Below are positions 33,020 to 42,105 of a stretch of 64,000 bases of DNA, in pieces. The number at the start of each line of letters is the position of its first letter. Within the stretch, counting starts at the first letter, position 1. The notes under the pieces were generated by a model. That model was not told where the DNA came from. It saw only the letters and a program-made list of their open reading frames with translations, and did no database searches. This DNA comes from Leguminivora glycinivorella (Eukaryota; Arthropoda; Insecta; Lepidoptera; Tortricidae): assembly GCF_023078275.1 (NCBI RefSeq), contig NC_062973.1:6416926-6480925 (forward strand), in the 5' to 3' direction. The position numbers and the translations under genes are program-made.

Positions 33020-34228
33020 TATGTCGCAGTAAGATAGATAAAGCCGTTATATAGTTATAACCCTAGGAATATAATTATACGTCGTAACATAGTTAAACGA
33101 AAGCGATTAATTGCTATCTTACTAGGAATATAACTATAATACGTTACTAGTTTAGTCATATAGTTACATGACTGGATTCAGTTTAGTGAAATGATTGTAG
33201 GCAGGAGTGCGGCGGTGCGGCGGAGGTATAGTTATAACCCTAGGGATATAATTATATGCCGTAACATAGTTAAACAAAAGCGATCACCATCTTACTAGGA
33301 ATATAATTATAATACGGTATTTAAAATTGCAAACGGGACTTAATCGCGTATTATACTATGTATTAAGTCCCGTTTGCAATTTTAAATATGTGTAAAAATC
33401 GTGAAAGTTTAAATCAGTGTTTTATAATACGTATAGCGGGACGATTTGGAATAACAACACCGTCACTGACGTTAGAAAAAAGTTCATTTTGTATCGAACA
33501 TAGTACACAAGGTTTGGTTACTAAACAAACGAATCCAAGCTATATTAGTTAAAACGTAACAGTTAGGGCATGCTCCCGGTATTTCCCAGTTCTTGATTTC
33601 CCGGGAAATCCCGGTAATTTTATAGTGGCGAAAGAACCGGGACAAAAATTTAGGAACCGGTGCTCCCGGTTCTTTCAAAATATCCGATTTATTCATTTTT
33701 TAAATTGTATCTGCATTTGGATTTGTGCGATGGCAGTTTTAATTTAATCTGACAAGATAAACATGATATTTATCGCAAATAGTGTAATTTGCAGCACTAC
33801 ACTGCTACAATTATACTACTGAACTTAATCCTGTAATATAACTATATTACTTAACTAGAGACGTATTATAATTATATCCCTAGACTAAGTTTAATCCAGT
33901 GATATAATTATATAACTAAACTAGTAACGTATTATAATTATATTCCTAGTAAGATGGTAAGGAATCGCTTTCGTTTAGCTATGTTACTGCATATAATTAT
34001 ATCCCTAGGGTTATAACTATACCTCCGCCGCACCGCCGCACTCCTGCTTACAATCATTTCACTAAACTGAATCCAGTCATATAACTATATGACTAAACTA
34101 GTAACGTATTATAGTTATATTTCTAGTAAGATAGCAATTAATCGCTTTCGTTTAACTATGTTACGACATATAATTATATCCCTAGGGTTATAACTATACA
34201 ACGGCTTTATCTATCTTACTGCGACATA
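33020..34228. mobile_element. Foldback element, 1.2 kb, about 300-bp terminal inverted repeats
   Basis: The left arm 33020-33316 and the right arm 33929-34228 are reverse complements with few differences, beginning TATGTCGCAGTAAGATAGAT; TA lies just outside each end (33018-33019 and 34229-34230). The arms contain repeated AT-rich blocks built on TATAACCCTAGGGATATAAT and a GC-rich GGAGTGCGGCGGTGCGGCGG segment. Inside the right arm boundary, further units of CCAGTGATATAATTATATAA type are added. The centre has no ORF with a transposase domain and includes a CCCGGGAAATCCCGG palindromic patch near 33600. Non-autonomous. Confidence 0.9.
33319..33387. repeat. Perfect 24-bp-arm hairpin at the inner edge of the foldback left arm
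   Basis: 33319-33342 (ATTTAAAATTGCAAACGGGA...) and 33364-33387 are exact reverse complements separated by 21 bp. It sits exactly where the left arm stops matching the right arm, so it may be a small element that inserted there. Confidence 0.88.
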
Positions 34229-34709
34229 TACACTACCGTCAAAAAGTTTAAGATCAAACACGATATATGCAAATAATCAACATTTCATGAAGTTCCTATG
34301 AGAATATTACTTTTCAAAAATCAAAATCAAAAATCAAAATCAAAATAATTTATTCAGCAAATAGGCCACAGGGGCACTTTTACACGTCACATGTACATAG
34401 GTATTTAAAAAAATATTTAAAATTGAGTTGAAATTACAATTGATACTATTATATACTAATTCTAAGTTCTAACTAAAGTTAACTCTATACAATTAATTAG
34501 AGATGTAGAAGGTCTCTAAATGTCGAATTACAACCAAGAACTACACTAAATTTTAATATAAAAAGTACAAATACAAAAAAAAAAAAAAGTCTAAAATTAC
34601 TTTAGAGGTGCAAATGACTCTAAATGTCACAACTAAAAATAAAATGTATATCTACTTAATCTAATTCTCCTTAGAGATGTATATGGTCTCCATGAGTCAA
34701 AATCATATA

Positions 34710-35148
34710 CATACATACATACATACATACAATCACGCCTGTTTCCCAGAGGGGTAGGCAGAGATCACGGATTTCCATTTACTACGATCCTGACAAACCA
34801 CTTTCGCTTCACACACTTTCATAACGTTTCTCATACACGCTCGTCGGTTTCGAGTACTTCTGACCTGGCCTTTTTGCAATATTTCCCCGATTTGATCAAG
34901 AAAAGTTCGCCTAGGTCTTCCACTACCAACTGACCCTTCCACTCCTTTTTCATATACTTTCTTCGTTAATCTCCTCTCATCCATCCTCTCTACATGCCCA
35001 AACCACCTTAACATACCCATCTCAATCTTTGTCACCACATCTACATCCACTCCACACTTCTCTCTTATCACGCTATTTCTGATCCTATCACTCAACTTTA
35101 CACCAGCCATGCTTCTTAACGCTCTCATTTCCACGGCATTCACTTGAC
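34710..35148 (-). pseudogene. 5'-truncated RTE-type LINE with 13-bp target duplication
   Basis: The duplication TCAAAATCATATA is at 34697-34709 and 35149-35161. The minus-strand frame (about 141 codons to the stop at 34733) encodes the RTE ORF C-terminus: ALRSMAGVKLSDRIRNSVIR, GMLRWFGHVERMDERRLTKK, GRPRRTF, CQDRSKWKSVISAYPSGKQA. A (TATG)n tail follows immediately. The frame is uninterrupted over the fragment; endonuclease and RT core are absent. Its 3' terminus matches the tail of the SINE-B copies, making this LINE type their probable partner. Confidence 0.92.
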
Positions 35149-35715
35149 TCAAAATCATATATTTAAAATATTCACTAAAAGAAAGGAAACAAACGACAAC
35201 CGAACAAAGTGTCCTAATTTAATAAAAATTAGAATTAAAGTTACTAAGTTATAACAGCCCCAGTAAGCTTAAACAGACCGGTCTTCACAGACGGCACCCG
35301 TTCACGAGTATGACGCGTATCTCAGCCATCGCCTCCCTCAACCTTTATTCGGGAAGGTGGCGACCCGATCAACGACGCCACCGCAGCAAAGACTTTTAAG
35401 TGTGCATGACATGTTCAAGCTGCCAGGCTAAATTAAATATTCAAATAATAAAACATAGCTGTAAGACACTATATTCTGTGCTCGTATGTTACAAAGGAAG
35501 GAAATATAGATTTATACAATAAAATTAAAGTAAGATAAACATTAAACATTAAACACATAATCTTGGAGATGTATAAGGTCTCCAAGTGTCCACAACTAAA
35601 CTTAAATAAAAACAATATAATCAGACGAGAATATGTTCTCATACGTCAATTGAACACTAGTATGCTTAATTACACAATGCAGAGAAAATGAAAAAATATA
35701 TACGACTTCATTCAT

Positions 35716-37410
35716 CTATTGACAAGCAACCACCTTAAAGGCATCCCTATCATCTATAAAATCCTTCACAGTGTAGTACGCCTTACATAACAACAAACGC
35801 TTAATGCGTGCCTTAAATTTGTCAAATGGCAAATCCACTATATCGGTTGGTACTTTGTTATAAAAACGTGTACAGTTCCCGACGAAAGACGTACCAACCT
35901 TACGGAGACGGTGGGCGGTCACAGCAAGTTTATGTTTGTTCCTTGTGTTATAGTTATGGATGTCACTGTTAAGCTTGAATTCGTGGATATTTTTCCGAAC
36001 ATACATAATATTTTCGTATATGTATTGAGAGGCAACGGTAAGAATGTTCACCTCTTTGAATTTTTCTCTTAAAGATGCTCGACCGCCCAATCCGTAGATT
36101 GAACGGACTGCTCGTTTTTGCAGCACAAAAATAGCCTGAATGTCTGCAGCTTTTCCCCATAACAGGATCCCATATGACATAACACTGTGGAAGTAGCTAA
36201 AGTATACCAGCCTGGCCGTCTCTACGTTTGTTAGTTGTCTGATTCGCCTTACTACGTAAGCTGCAGAACTAAGTTTGCCAGCTAAAGTGGCTATATGTGC
36301 ATGCCATTGCAGTTTTGAATCCAAAGTGACTCCAAGGAAAACCGTTCGATCTTCAAATTCCAGCGTTTCACCTTTCATTTGGATCTTACTGTTATTTACC
36401 TGCTTAACGTTCGGAAGCGCAAATCTGATGCACTTGGTTTTCTTGGCGTTTAGAAGTAAGTTATTCGCCGTAAACCAGTCTGTTATGCTAGACAGTGCAT
36501 CGTTGATGTTATCGAAGCTGCTTTCCTTTCTGTCAACTTTGAATATAAGAGAAGTGTCGTCAGCAAATAACACTATATCATGTTTATCTTGCACTAGTTT
36601 CGGTAGATCATTAATGTATACTAAGAACAGGAAGGGACCGAGAATTGAACCTTGAGGCACTCCAAGTGCTACCGGTGAACCTGCTGATTGAGTCCCATTG
36701 ATAACAACTCGCTGAGTTCTGTCGGAAAGGTACGATGAAACAAGGTCAAGGGCAGCAGCTTTAACCCCATAGTGGCTCAATTTTCTCTTTAAATTCTCGT
36801 GATCAACGCAATCAAAGGCCTTTGATAGATCACAGAAAATTCCAACAGCATCTTGAGCTCTTTCCCAGGCGTCAAAGATGTGTTTTAGAAGTACCACACC
36901 GGCATCAGTAGTTGAACGACCTCTGGTAAAACCAAATTGATTATTGTCAAGCAATTTATTTCTGTTAAAGTGAGACAACAGTTGATTAAGAATAAGCTTC
37001 TCAAAGACCTTACTTAGCGCTGGTAATATTGAAATAGGTCTAAAGTTGGTCGGGTCTGATTTCGTTCCTGATTTAAACAGCGGGATAATTTTGCTGTGTT
37101 TCATAATATCAGGAAAAATGCCAGTTTCAATACATCTGTTGAAAATCTCAGCTAAATAGGGTGCGATTGATTCTACTATTGAGTGTAATACTTTAACTGA
37201 CAAGCCCCATAGATCTTCAGTTTTCTTTAAATTTAAAGATCTGAACGTTTTAATAACTATGGTCGGAGTAACATAAGAAAATGTGAATATTTCTGAACAT
37301 TCTTCTACATTAGCTTGCAGCATTTCTTCAGCGACAATTGGCGATGAGTTAAGAGACTTTGTTGTCTCTGCCGGTATATTCGAGAAAAATCGCTCGAAGT
37401 GATCTGCCAC
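35716..37410 (-). CDS. Jockey-type LINE ORF2 fragment: reverse transcriptase, intact catalytic core
   Basis: The frame is open from 37443 (after a TGA at 37444-37446) to a TAG at 35716-35718. The first in-frame start-like codon at 37410 is GTG, so there is no true start: this is the C-terminal about 575 residues of a protein usually near 900-1000. Numbering from 37410, it shows KIIPLFKSGTKSDPTNFRPI, QFGFTRGRSTTDA, FCDLSKAFDCVDHENL (motif A), GVPQGSILGPFLFLVYIND (motif B) and the catalytic FADD at residues 282-285, then FLGVTLDSKLQWHAHI and YGILLWGKA in the thumb and C-terminal region. The N-terminal apurinic-type endonuclease is missing. There are no stops or frameshifts in 1.7 kb, so the insertion is comparatively young. 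It cannot retrotranspose alone without the 5' part. It lies inside the Tc1-like element and was itself hit by an RTE element in its 3' UTR. Confidence 0.92.
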   Translation of the reverse strand: MADHFERFFSNIPAETTKSLNSSPIVAEEMLQANVEECSEIFTFSYVTPTIVIKTFRSLNLKKTEDLWGLSVKVLHSIVESIAPYLAEIFNRCIETGIFPDIMKHSKIIPLFKSGTKSDPTNFRPISILPALSKVFEKLILNQLLSHFNRNKLLDNNQFGFTRGRSTTDAGVVLLKHIFDAWERAQDAVGIFCDLSKAFDCVDHENLKRKLSHYGVKAAALDLVSSYLSDRTQRVVINGTQSAGSPVALGVPQGSILGPFLFLVYINDLPKLVQDKHDIVLFADDTSLIFKVDRKESSFDNINDALSSITDWFTANNLLLNAKKTKCIRFALPNVKQVNNSKIQMKGETLEFEDRTVFLGVTLDSKLQWHAHIATLAGKLSSAAYVVRRIRQLTNVETARLVYFSYFHSVMSYGILLWGKAADIQAIFVLQKRAVRSIYGLGGRASLREKFKEVNILTVASQYIYENIMYVRKNIHEFKLNSDIHNYNTRNKHKLAVTAHRLRKVGTSFVGNCTRFYNKVPTDIVDLPFDKFKARIKRLLLCKAYYTVKDFIDDRDAFKVVACQ

Positions 37411-37513
37411 TTCACGGTCGGAACTTACTAAAGTATCAGCAACTCAGTACCTACAACCGACAAAATAAAGCGTGTAACAATTTTTAAAAAGGGATCATAA
37501 TAAGAAATAAAAG

Positions 37514-37942
37514 CTAAACGTTTTTCTCATCGAAAAATCCTCCTCGACGCTTTTTCACTTCCGAGCAGATTCTTGGCATTCTTGCTATAAGTTTGTGTAG
37601 CGTTTCTTGGCTAATGGATTTCCACTCGTATTGCAGTATCTCCCATAGAGCTGTTGCAGATGTCGGACATTGTCTTCGGACTCTACGGTCGAGTTCATCC
37701 CATAAAAGTTCGATCAGGTTAAGGTCTGGGGATTGCGGTGGCCAAATCATATTTTTTAACACACCTTGGCGTTCTTTATTGACTGTGTAGCTTCTACAGA
37801 TCTTTGCTGAGTGTTTGGGATCGTTGTCTTCTTGCAGAACAAATGGGTTGCCGATCAATATAATAAGATTACGTTGTTTTCTATTGATTACAAATTTAGT
37901 TTGATGATTTTTAGAAGGGTTTATAACAATGACACTGAACAT
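37514..37942 (-). pseudogene. Tc1-like transposase, C-terminal fragment (DD38E spacing)
   Basis: 142 codons from an ATG at 37940-37942 to a stop at 37514. It contains VLQEDNDPKHSAKICRS (second catalytic Asp) and WPPQSPDLNLIELLWDEL (third acidic residue, Glu), then an arginine-rich tail ending FFDEKNV. I count 38 residues between the Asp and the Glu, against 34 in classical Tc1 transposases. The N-terminal DNA-binding domains and first catalytic Asp are missing: the frame starts almost at the 31-bp terminal repeat, so a large internal deletion removed them. It cannot make a working transposase. The nearby intact terminal repeats could still be moved in trans. Confidence 0.87.
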
Positions 37943-37976
37943 TGTGTTTGGTCTTAAACTTTTTGACGGTAGTGTA

Positions 37977-38512
37977 CATACATAAAATCACGCCTGTATC
38001 CCATAAAGGGGTAATAGGCAGAACATATGAAACTACTAAAGCTGCGCCACTCAAGCTCAGTGCCACTCTTGGCAGATAACGGGTTGAAAGAAAACGAAAC
38101 TGTGACATTGCAGTCACAGGTTGCCAGCCTCTCGCCACGCCACAATAGGCGAGACGTCAGTTAGATTATCAAACAATTTTAGACACGTATTTTTTCTTTC
38201 TTCTCGTAAACGAAAAATGACGACGGTACAGTGCGTTGAAGTTTCGCGTGACGTCACGCCTAGGTACAATTTTTACTTAGAAGTGACGTCACAAGCCCCC
38301 ACTCCGGAACTTTGATGCTCTATATCTTTGTTTTTTTTTTCATTAATTAGAAAAAGCGAAAATATGTGTAAGTATTTTTGGGCGATCTAACTGACGGACT
38401 AAACAGAATGCTATTTTTTATATAGTCGCCATTCCTATTTAACCCATATCCCACAGTCGCCTTCTACGACACCCGCGGGAAGAAAGGGGGTGGTGAAATT
38501 CTTAACCCGTCA
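37977..38512 (-). repeat. SINE-B copy split by an insertion
   Basis: The 3' part is 37977-38146 (CATACATAAAATCACGCCTG, TATCCCATAAAGGGGTAATA, GCCACTCTTGGCAG, CTCTCGCCACGCCACAAT) and the 5' part 38436-38512 (TTTAACCCATATCCCACAGT, CGCCTTCTACGAC, CGCGGGAAGAAAGGGGGTGG). Both parts are contiguous in the SINE-B copies at 8325-8575 and 55860-56095. It directly abuts the right end of the Tc1-like element. Confidence 0.85.
38148..38435. mobile_element. About 290-bp insertion inside the SINE
   Basis: The boundaries are inferred from where SINE-B homology stops and resumes. TA is found at both junctions (38146-38147 and 38436-38437). It has GACGTCAGTTAGAT near the left and its complement ATCTAACTGACG at 38386-38397, so an inverted repeat near, but not exactly at, its ends. 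It contains two TGACGTCAC motifs. No ORF. Confidence 0.65.
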
Positions 38513-38726
38513 CCACACAGGCAGTTTTATTTATATGTTTTTATATCCGGAAGCTTAGTCATATAAAATATGTGCAAGAATCCACTTAGGTATATATACC
38601 TACATAATGGTCGAATGGAGGCGATGTAGGTAATAATAAAGTTTTCATGCCTTGCTTATCATCAATACTACATGTGAATACTATTTTCTGCTGAAAAGAA
38701 CCAGAAATCATCTTAGAAGTTTGTCT
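38513..38726. other. Short non-coding spacer
   Basis: AT-rich DNA between the SINE and the U repeat; nothing recognised. Confidence 0.4.
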
Positions 38727-38940
38727 ATAACCTAACCAAAAATTAAATTTTTTAAAAAACCCCCGACCGCGACATAGTAGACCGATTTTCGTAAAACATG
38801 GCTAAGAACACTCCCGACTAACTCAGCTTTCAAACAAAGAAAAAAACTAAATCTAAATCGGTTCATCCGTTCAAGAGCTACGATACTACAGACAGACACA
38901 CACACAGACAAACAGACAGACACGTCAAACTTATAACGTC
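38727..38940 (-). repeat. Lepidopteran dispersed repeat U (copy 2)
   Basis: Minus-strand copy: AACCTAACCAAAAATTAAAT, CCCCCGACCGCGAC, GGCTAAGAACACTCCCGACT, AATCGGTTCATCCGTTC and an (ACAG)n part ending near AAACTTATAACGTC. It lacks the terminal CCCCGTCGTTTTTGCG stretch present in the 41698-41906 copy. Confidence 0.82.
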
Positions 38941-39481
38941 AAAAAAATTGAGGCTGTCATTACCATAAAGAAAAATATTTAGCATTCAGCATTACTTTTC
39001 TCTACGAACCTTCAGAAACAAGGAACAAATAACAATTGGAAAACGCAAGCCCTTTCATGTTCGTCCAATTGGTTTCTTTTATTTTGAGAAAGGTGACTTT
39101 TAATTTCATACCTCCTTTCAGCTGCCGCGGAACGATACAATAAACTCCTTTGTTTGAGGAACGCTACAAATATTTGCAAAGCTATTGGTGAATGTATTCT
39201 TTCATGATTTTTACTTTGTACAGATAAAAAGGAAACAACTTCTTGGCTAAAGTATTTGACAGATTGTACAACTCCTAAGAAATAACGGTTTGAATTTGAG
39301 TTTCGAGATTATTGTTAAAATTTGTTGGAATTGATACCTGCCGGCTTATCATGCTTCCAATTTTATCACTTATCCACGTGGATAAGGCATCTGTCACGCT
39401 TTGGCAAGTATGTCAGTGTGAGAGTGACAGATGACTGTTAAGTCAAGTTCATGATGCCTATGATCGCAATATGACATGTCA
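38941..39481. other. No gene seen
   Basis: AT-rich non-coding DNA. No recognised domain or repeat. Confidence 0.45.
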
Positions 39482-39812
39482 TCATAGATTAAATATAAGA
39501 AGATCATACCATCCCATACATTAAAATGCGACCGCCGTAAGAACGCACATACACTACACCACACATAGATGGCGTGGCGCCACAAAAAAAAATCTTGTAG
39601 CTTTCGATTATACTTGTAGATGGCGTTAAGTGTCACTTTTGGCATAGATTTATGGCTCGAAAGTGCCACTTAACGCCAGTCTACAAATAATCGATGGCAA
39701 CAAGGCATTTTTTGTGGCCCTGTCTATGTGTGGTGTAGTGTATGCGCGTTCTTAGGCGGTCGCATTTTAATGTATGGGATGGTATGATTTTCTTATATAT
39801 TTTAATCTATGA
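39482..39812. mobile_element. Foldback MITE (family copy 2)
   Basis: The ends TCATAGATTAAATATA and TATATTTTAATCTATGA are inverted; the arms share CATTAAAATGCGACCGCC and TAGATGGCGTTAAGTGTCAC with the copy at 4119-4417. Loop near 39645. A 40-bp central difference and ACACTACACCACACATAG, present in both arms of this copy only, mark subfamily divergence. Confidence 0.88.
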
Positions 39813-39814
39813 TG

Positions 39815-39930
39815 ACATCCATCATCATTGTTTGCCTTTATCCCAATTAATTGGGGTCGGTGCAGAGTGTCTTTTTTCTTCCGTATCTCCTCTATCGGAC
39901 GCAAAGACATTATGTAACTCCGTATAAACA
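39815..39930 (-). repeat. Dispersed repeat 3' end with ATCATC start
   Basis: CATCATCATTGTTTGCCTTT, ATCCCAATTAATTGGGGTCG and TTTTTTCTTCCGTATCTCC resemble a common lepidopteran retroposon 3' region read in reverse, by recognition only; there is a single copy in this window. Confidence 0.45.
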
Positions 39931-39963
39931 GCTACAGTCTAAGAAAAAAAAGTATATCAGAAC

Positions 39964-40869
39964 CATAGCTGGGCACCGTTAATCAAATTGTTAACTTCGT
40001 TAATCGCTAATCCGTTACTAAAAAAGTTAACTTCGTTAATCGTTAAAGCGATACATTTCGACAAATTTAACGTAAGTTAAAGTTAATCGTTAATCCGTTA
40101 ACACGTGAAAAAAAATGAACTTTTCTTTAAATATTTAGTTATATTTCTGTAAAAGGCCGAATTACAGCTAGCCTATTGAACTCTAGGCTGCACGTGGAAG
40201 GCAGTGATCGCCTGGCCCCGTAGCCGAATGGCATTTCTCCGACGCCAAACGAAAGCGATACGCCGCTGGCTCTGTCGCGCCAATACGCAAGCGCGATAGA
40301 GATAGATATCTACTAGCGCTTCGTTTCGTGAGCGTTTCGTGAGCGATTGTGCCATTCGGCTAGCCACCCTGAGCTACTGCCAAGAGCTGTGTCAGGAGAG
40401 ATGCTGGCGGTGACGGGACTGTTGTGGCACTTTGGGCGGTAGAGGCTAGGGAAGCGAATGTGGTCGTAAATAGGGCTCGAATTTGCTGCCCTATCACTAC
40501 AACAGTCGCCATGGTAAAGCTTAGGATTCACCGAATCAAAGTTAGTAAAAGCAAATCCACATGAAGAATACATTTTTAGGTAATATTTCGGACTTTTAGC
40601 AATCGACATCGGTAAAACCTAGGATTTACCGGCAAATCATAGGATTTGCCGTACTCGGGCTTTTGTAGTAGCGTTCAGAACGTGTTTTTCGCAGCGCAGA
40701 TGGCGCCTGTGCCCTACTAGATTAACGATTAACGGACTCGGAGAAATTTAACGGAAGTTAACGAGTCCGTTAACATTTTTTCAAGTTAGCTTAAAAGTTA
40801 ATCCGTTAATCGAAATGTTAACTTCGTTAATTAACGATTAACGGATTAACGAGTTAATGCCCAGCTATG
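39964..40869. mobile_element. Non-autonomous hAT element, 906 bp, 8-bp target duplication
   Basis: The ends CATAGCTGGGCA and TGCCCAGCTATG are exact inverted repeats. The octamer ATCAGAAC is at 39956-39963 and 40870-40877. Both subterminal zones are arrays of GTTAATCGTTAA/TTAACGATTAACGGA in both orientations, a likely set of transposase binding sites. The centre (about 40150-40720) holds another MITE (40220-40362) and unrelated DNA, with no transposase frame. Confidence 0.92.
40220..40362. mobile_element. MITE of the GTAGCCGAATGGCA family (copy 2), nested in the hAT element
   Basis: The ends GTAGCCGAATGGCA and TGCCATTCGGCTAG are inverted; the interior phrase TCTGTCGCGCCAATACGCAA is shared with 50708-50875. 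It lies wholly inside the 906-bp hAT element, so it is the younger insertion. Confidence 0.82.
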
Positions 40870-40870
40870 A

Positions 40871-41099
40871 TCAGAACCATATAGAAAAAGGTACGGTGGC
40901 CTAGATGGCGTTACAACTTTGGGGGACGCTCGGCTAGATGGCGCTAATATTAATATTAGACATTTTAACACATATCAAGCTAAGAACATGGGCCAAATTG
41001 TCAAAACTGAGGTTTAAAAGGTTTAAGCTTGTGTCGAGAGATGGCAGTCTATGCACTGTGATTACATATTTTACTTTGACAGTAACTCTCTATAATACT
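40871..41099. other. Short spacer, no gene seen
   Basis: The frame 40938-41219 runs into the RTE fragment read on the wrong strand, so it is not a gene. Confidence 0.5.
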
Positions 41100-41264
41100 C
41101 GATCCTCTTTGATCGGACGTCATCTCATCATTCGCATTCGTTTCAAATCATCTCTCACACAGTCCCCACCTTTTCTTCAGTTTTCCTCTCCCGGTTCCTC
41201 CTTCCACATTCATTCGTAATGCTTTTCTCGTGACATGACTTTCATCCCTCCACATCTCATGACT
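41100..41264 (-). pseudogene. RTE-type LINE, degenerate 3' ORF fragment
   Basis: Read on the minus strand: HEMWRDESHVTRKALRMNVE, then GGTGRGKLKKRWGLCER and NDEMTSD. This is the same region as the 13011-13112 fragment (WMDCVRDDM...NDEMT) and extends further upstream. One codon change and frame damage around the W-G-L-C-E-R segment show decay. It is cut at 41264 by the hAT MITE. Confidence 0.65.
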
Positions 41265-41272
41265 GTACCACG

Positions 41273-41364
41273 CAGCAGCGGCTGGTCCATACAAGCCGAT
41301 TCCCACCGGCTTGCCTAAAATTGATTACTAGTAAAGTAGCAGAAATTTTCACCAGCCGCCACTG
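41273..41364. mobile_element. hAT-type MITE, 92 bp (copy 2), perfect 8-bp target duplication
   Basis: GTACCACG occurs exactly at 41265-41272 and 41365-41372. The ends CAGCAGCGGCTGG and CCAGCCGCCACTG are inverted. It is homologous to 32781-32915 in reverse, with about 40 bp of the interior missing. Confidence 0.93.
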
Positions 41365-41375
41365 GTACCACGCTA

Positions 41376-41528
41376 ACGCCGTGGCTTGCGTGGGCGACGG
41401 TCGCGCGATGGTCGCGCGACGGCGATGCGACGCATACGAAATCATACCTTATCGATATGGAAGTATGAGACGCGACGGCGACGATCGCGCGACGGTCGCG
41501 CGACCGTCGCCCACGCAAGACACGGCGT
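41376..41528. mobile_element. GC-rich palindromic MITE, 153 bp
   Basis: Arms of about 43 bp: ACGCCGTGGCTTGCGTGGGC... and its reverse complement ending CCCACGCAAGACACGGCGT, with inner GGTCGCGCGATGGTCGCGCG repeats. The GC and CpG density is far above the flanks. The three overlapping open frames are products of the palindrome, not genes. Confidence 0.88.
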
Positions 41529-41697
41529 AAGCGATTCGCCCAATATGAAAAAATTATATCATTATAAAAAAAAAAACATTCAGTCGAACTGAGAACCTCC
41601 ATCTTTTTTTGAAGTCTGTTAAAAATGTGTAAAATATATTTCCAAATATATTAAGAGGCGGCAGTAGTCCCCATCTAATTAATGTTGAATATATAAT

Positions 41698-41906
41698 AAC
41701 CTAACCTAACCACAAAATTAAAAATTTGAGAAAACATGGCTAAGAACACTCCCGACTTACTCAGATTTCAGACAAAAAAAAACTAAATCCAAATCGGTTC
41801 ATCCGTTCGGGAGCTACGATGCCACAGACAGACACACAGACAGACAAACAGACAGACACGTCAAACTTATGACACCCCGTCGTTTTTGCGTCGGGGGTTA
41901 AAAATT
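41698..41906 (-). repeat. Lepidopteran dispersed repeat U (copy 3)
   Basis: Minus-strand copy including ACCTAACCACAAAATTAAAA, GGCTAAGAACACTCCCGACT, AATCGGTTCATCCGTTCGGG, (ACAG)n and the end ACACCCCGTCGTTTTTGCGT, CGGGGGTTAAAA. An internal part between the two ends of the first 60 bp is deleted relative to copy 1. Confidence 0.85.
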
Positions 41907-42105
41907 GTAACAAAAATAATACGAAAGTAAGCAAAGTTATCAAAGTAATTTGATCGAAAATTTCGTCTGAAAAGTTTAGAATGTATATCGAGTTTCATTC
42001 GGCCTTCTTATGACCGAATCCTTCACAAGTTTTAAATTATTATTTAATTAAGCTTCTTGGAAGCTGAATTTTTACTAAGTATGTCGGCCTCGTCACATAC
42101 ATAAA

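Larger units (their letters stand above)
34319..37443 (-). mobile_element. Jockey-type LINE, 5'-truncated, with 3' UTR
   Basis: The minus-strand order is ORF2 fragment (35716-37443), then a long 3' UTR (35715 down to about 34319) ending in a TTTTGATTTTGATTTTTGA-like tail. The 3' UTR is interrupted by an RTE insertion at 34710-35148. Several 3' UTR segments (34498, 34604, 34672, 35564, 35622) repeat a GAGATGTA...GGTCTC pattern that can form small hairpins. I could not find a clear target duplication around the LINE. Confidence 0.85.
34231..37974 (-). mobile_element. Tc1-like element, interrupted by a LINE
   Basis: 31-bp terminal inverted repeats CACTACCGTCAAAAAGTTTA... at 34231-34261 and in reverse at 37944-37974, differing at one base, with TA at both outer flanks (34229-34230 and 37975-37976). 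It carries the C-terminal part of a transposase (37514-37942). The LINE block 34319-37443 lies between the transposase stop and the far terminal repeat. Without that block the element is about 620 bp, so it was an internally deleted copy before the LINE arrived. Confidence 0.92.

Noticed and set aside
36275..36655. 126-codon plus-strand frame
   Set aside because: Antisense shadow of the LINE reverse transcriptase.
34319..37443. Target duplication around the jockey-type LINE
   Set aside because: I compared sequences beside the tail (about 34300-34319) and the 5' truncation (about 37443-37510) and found no convincing direct repeat.
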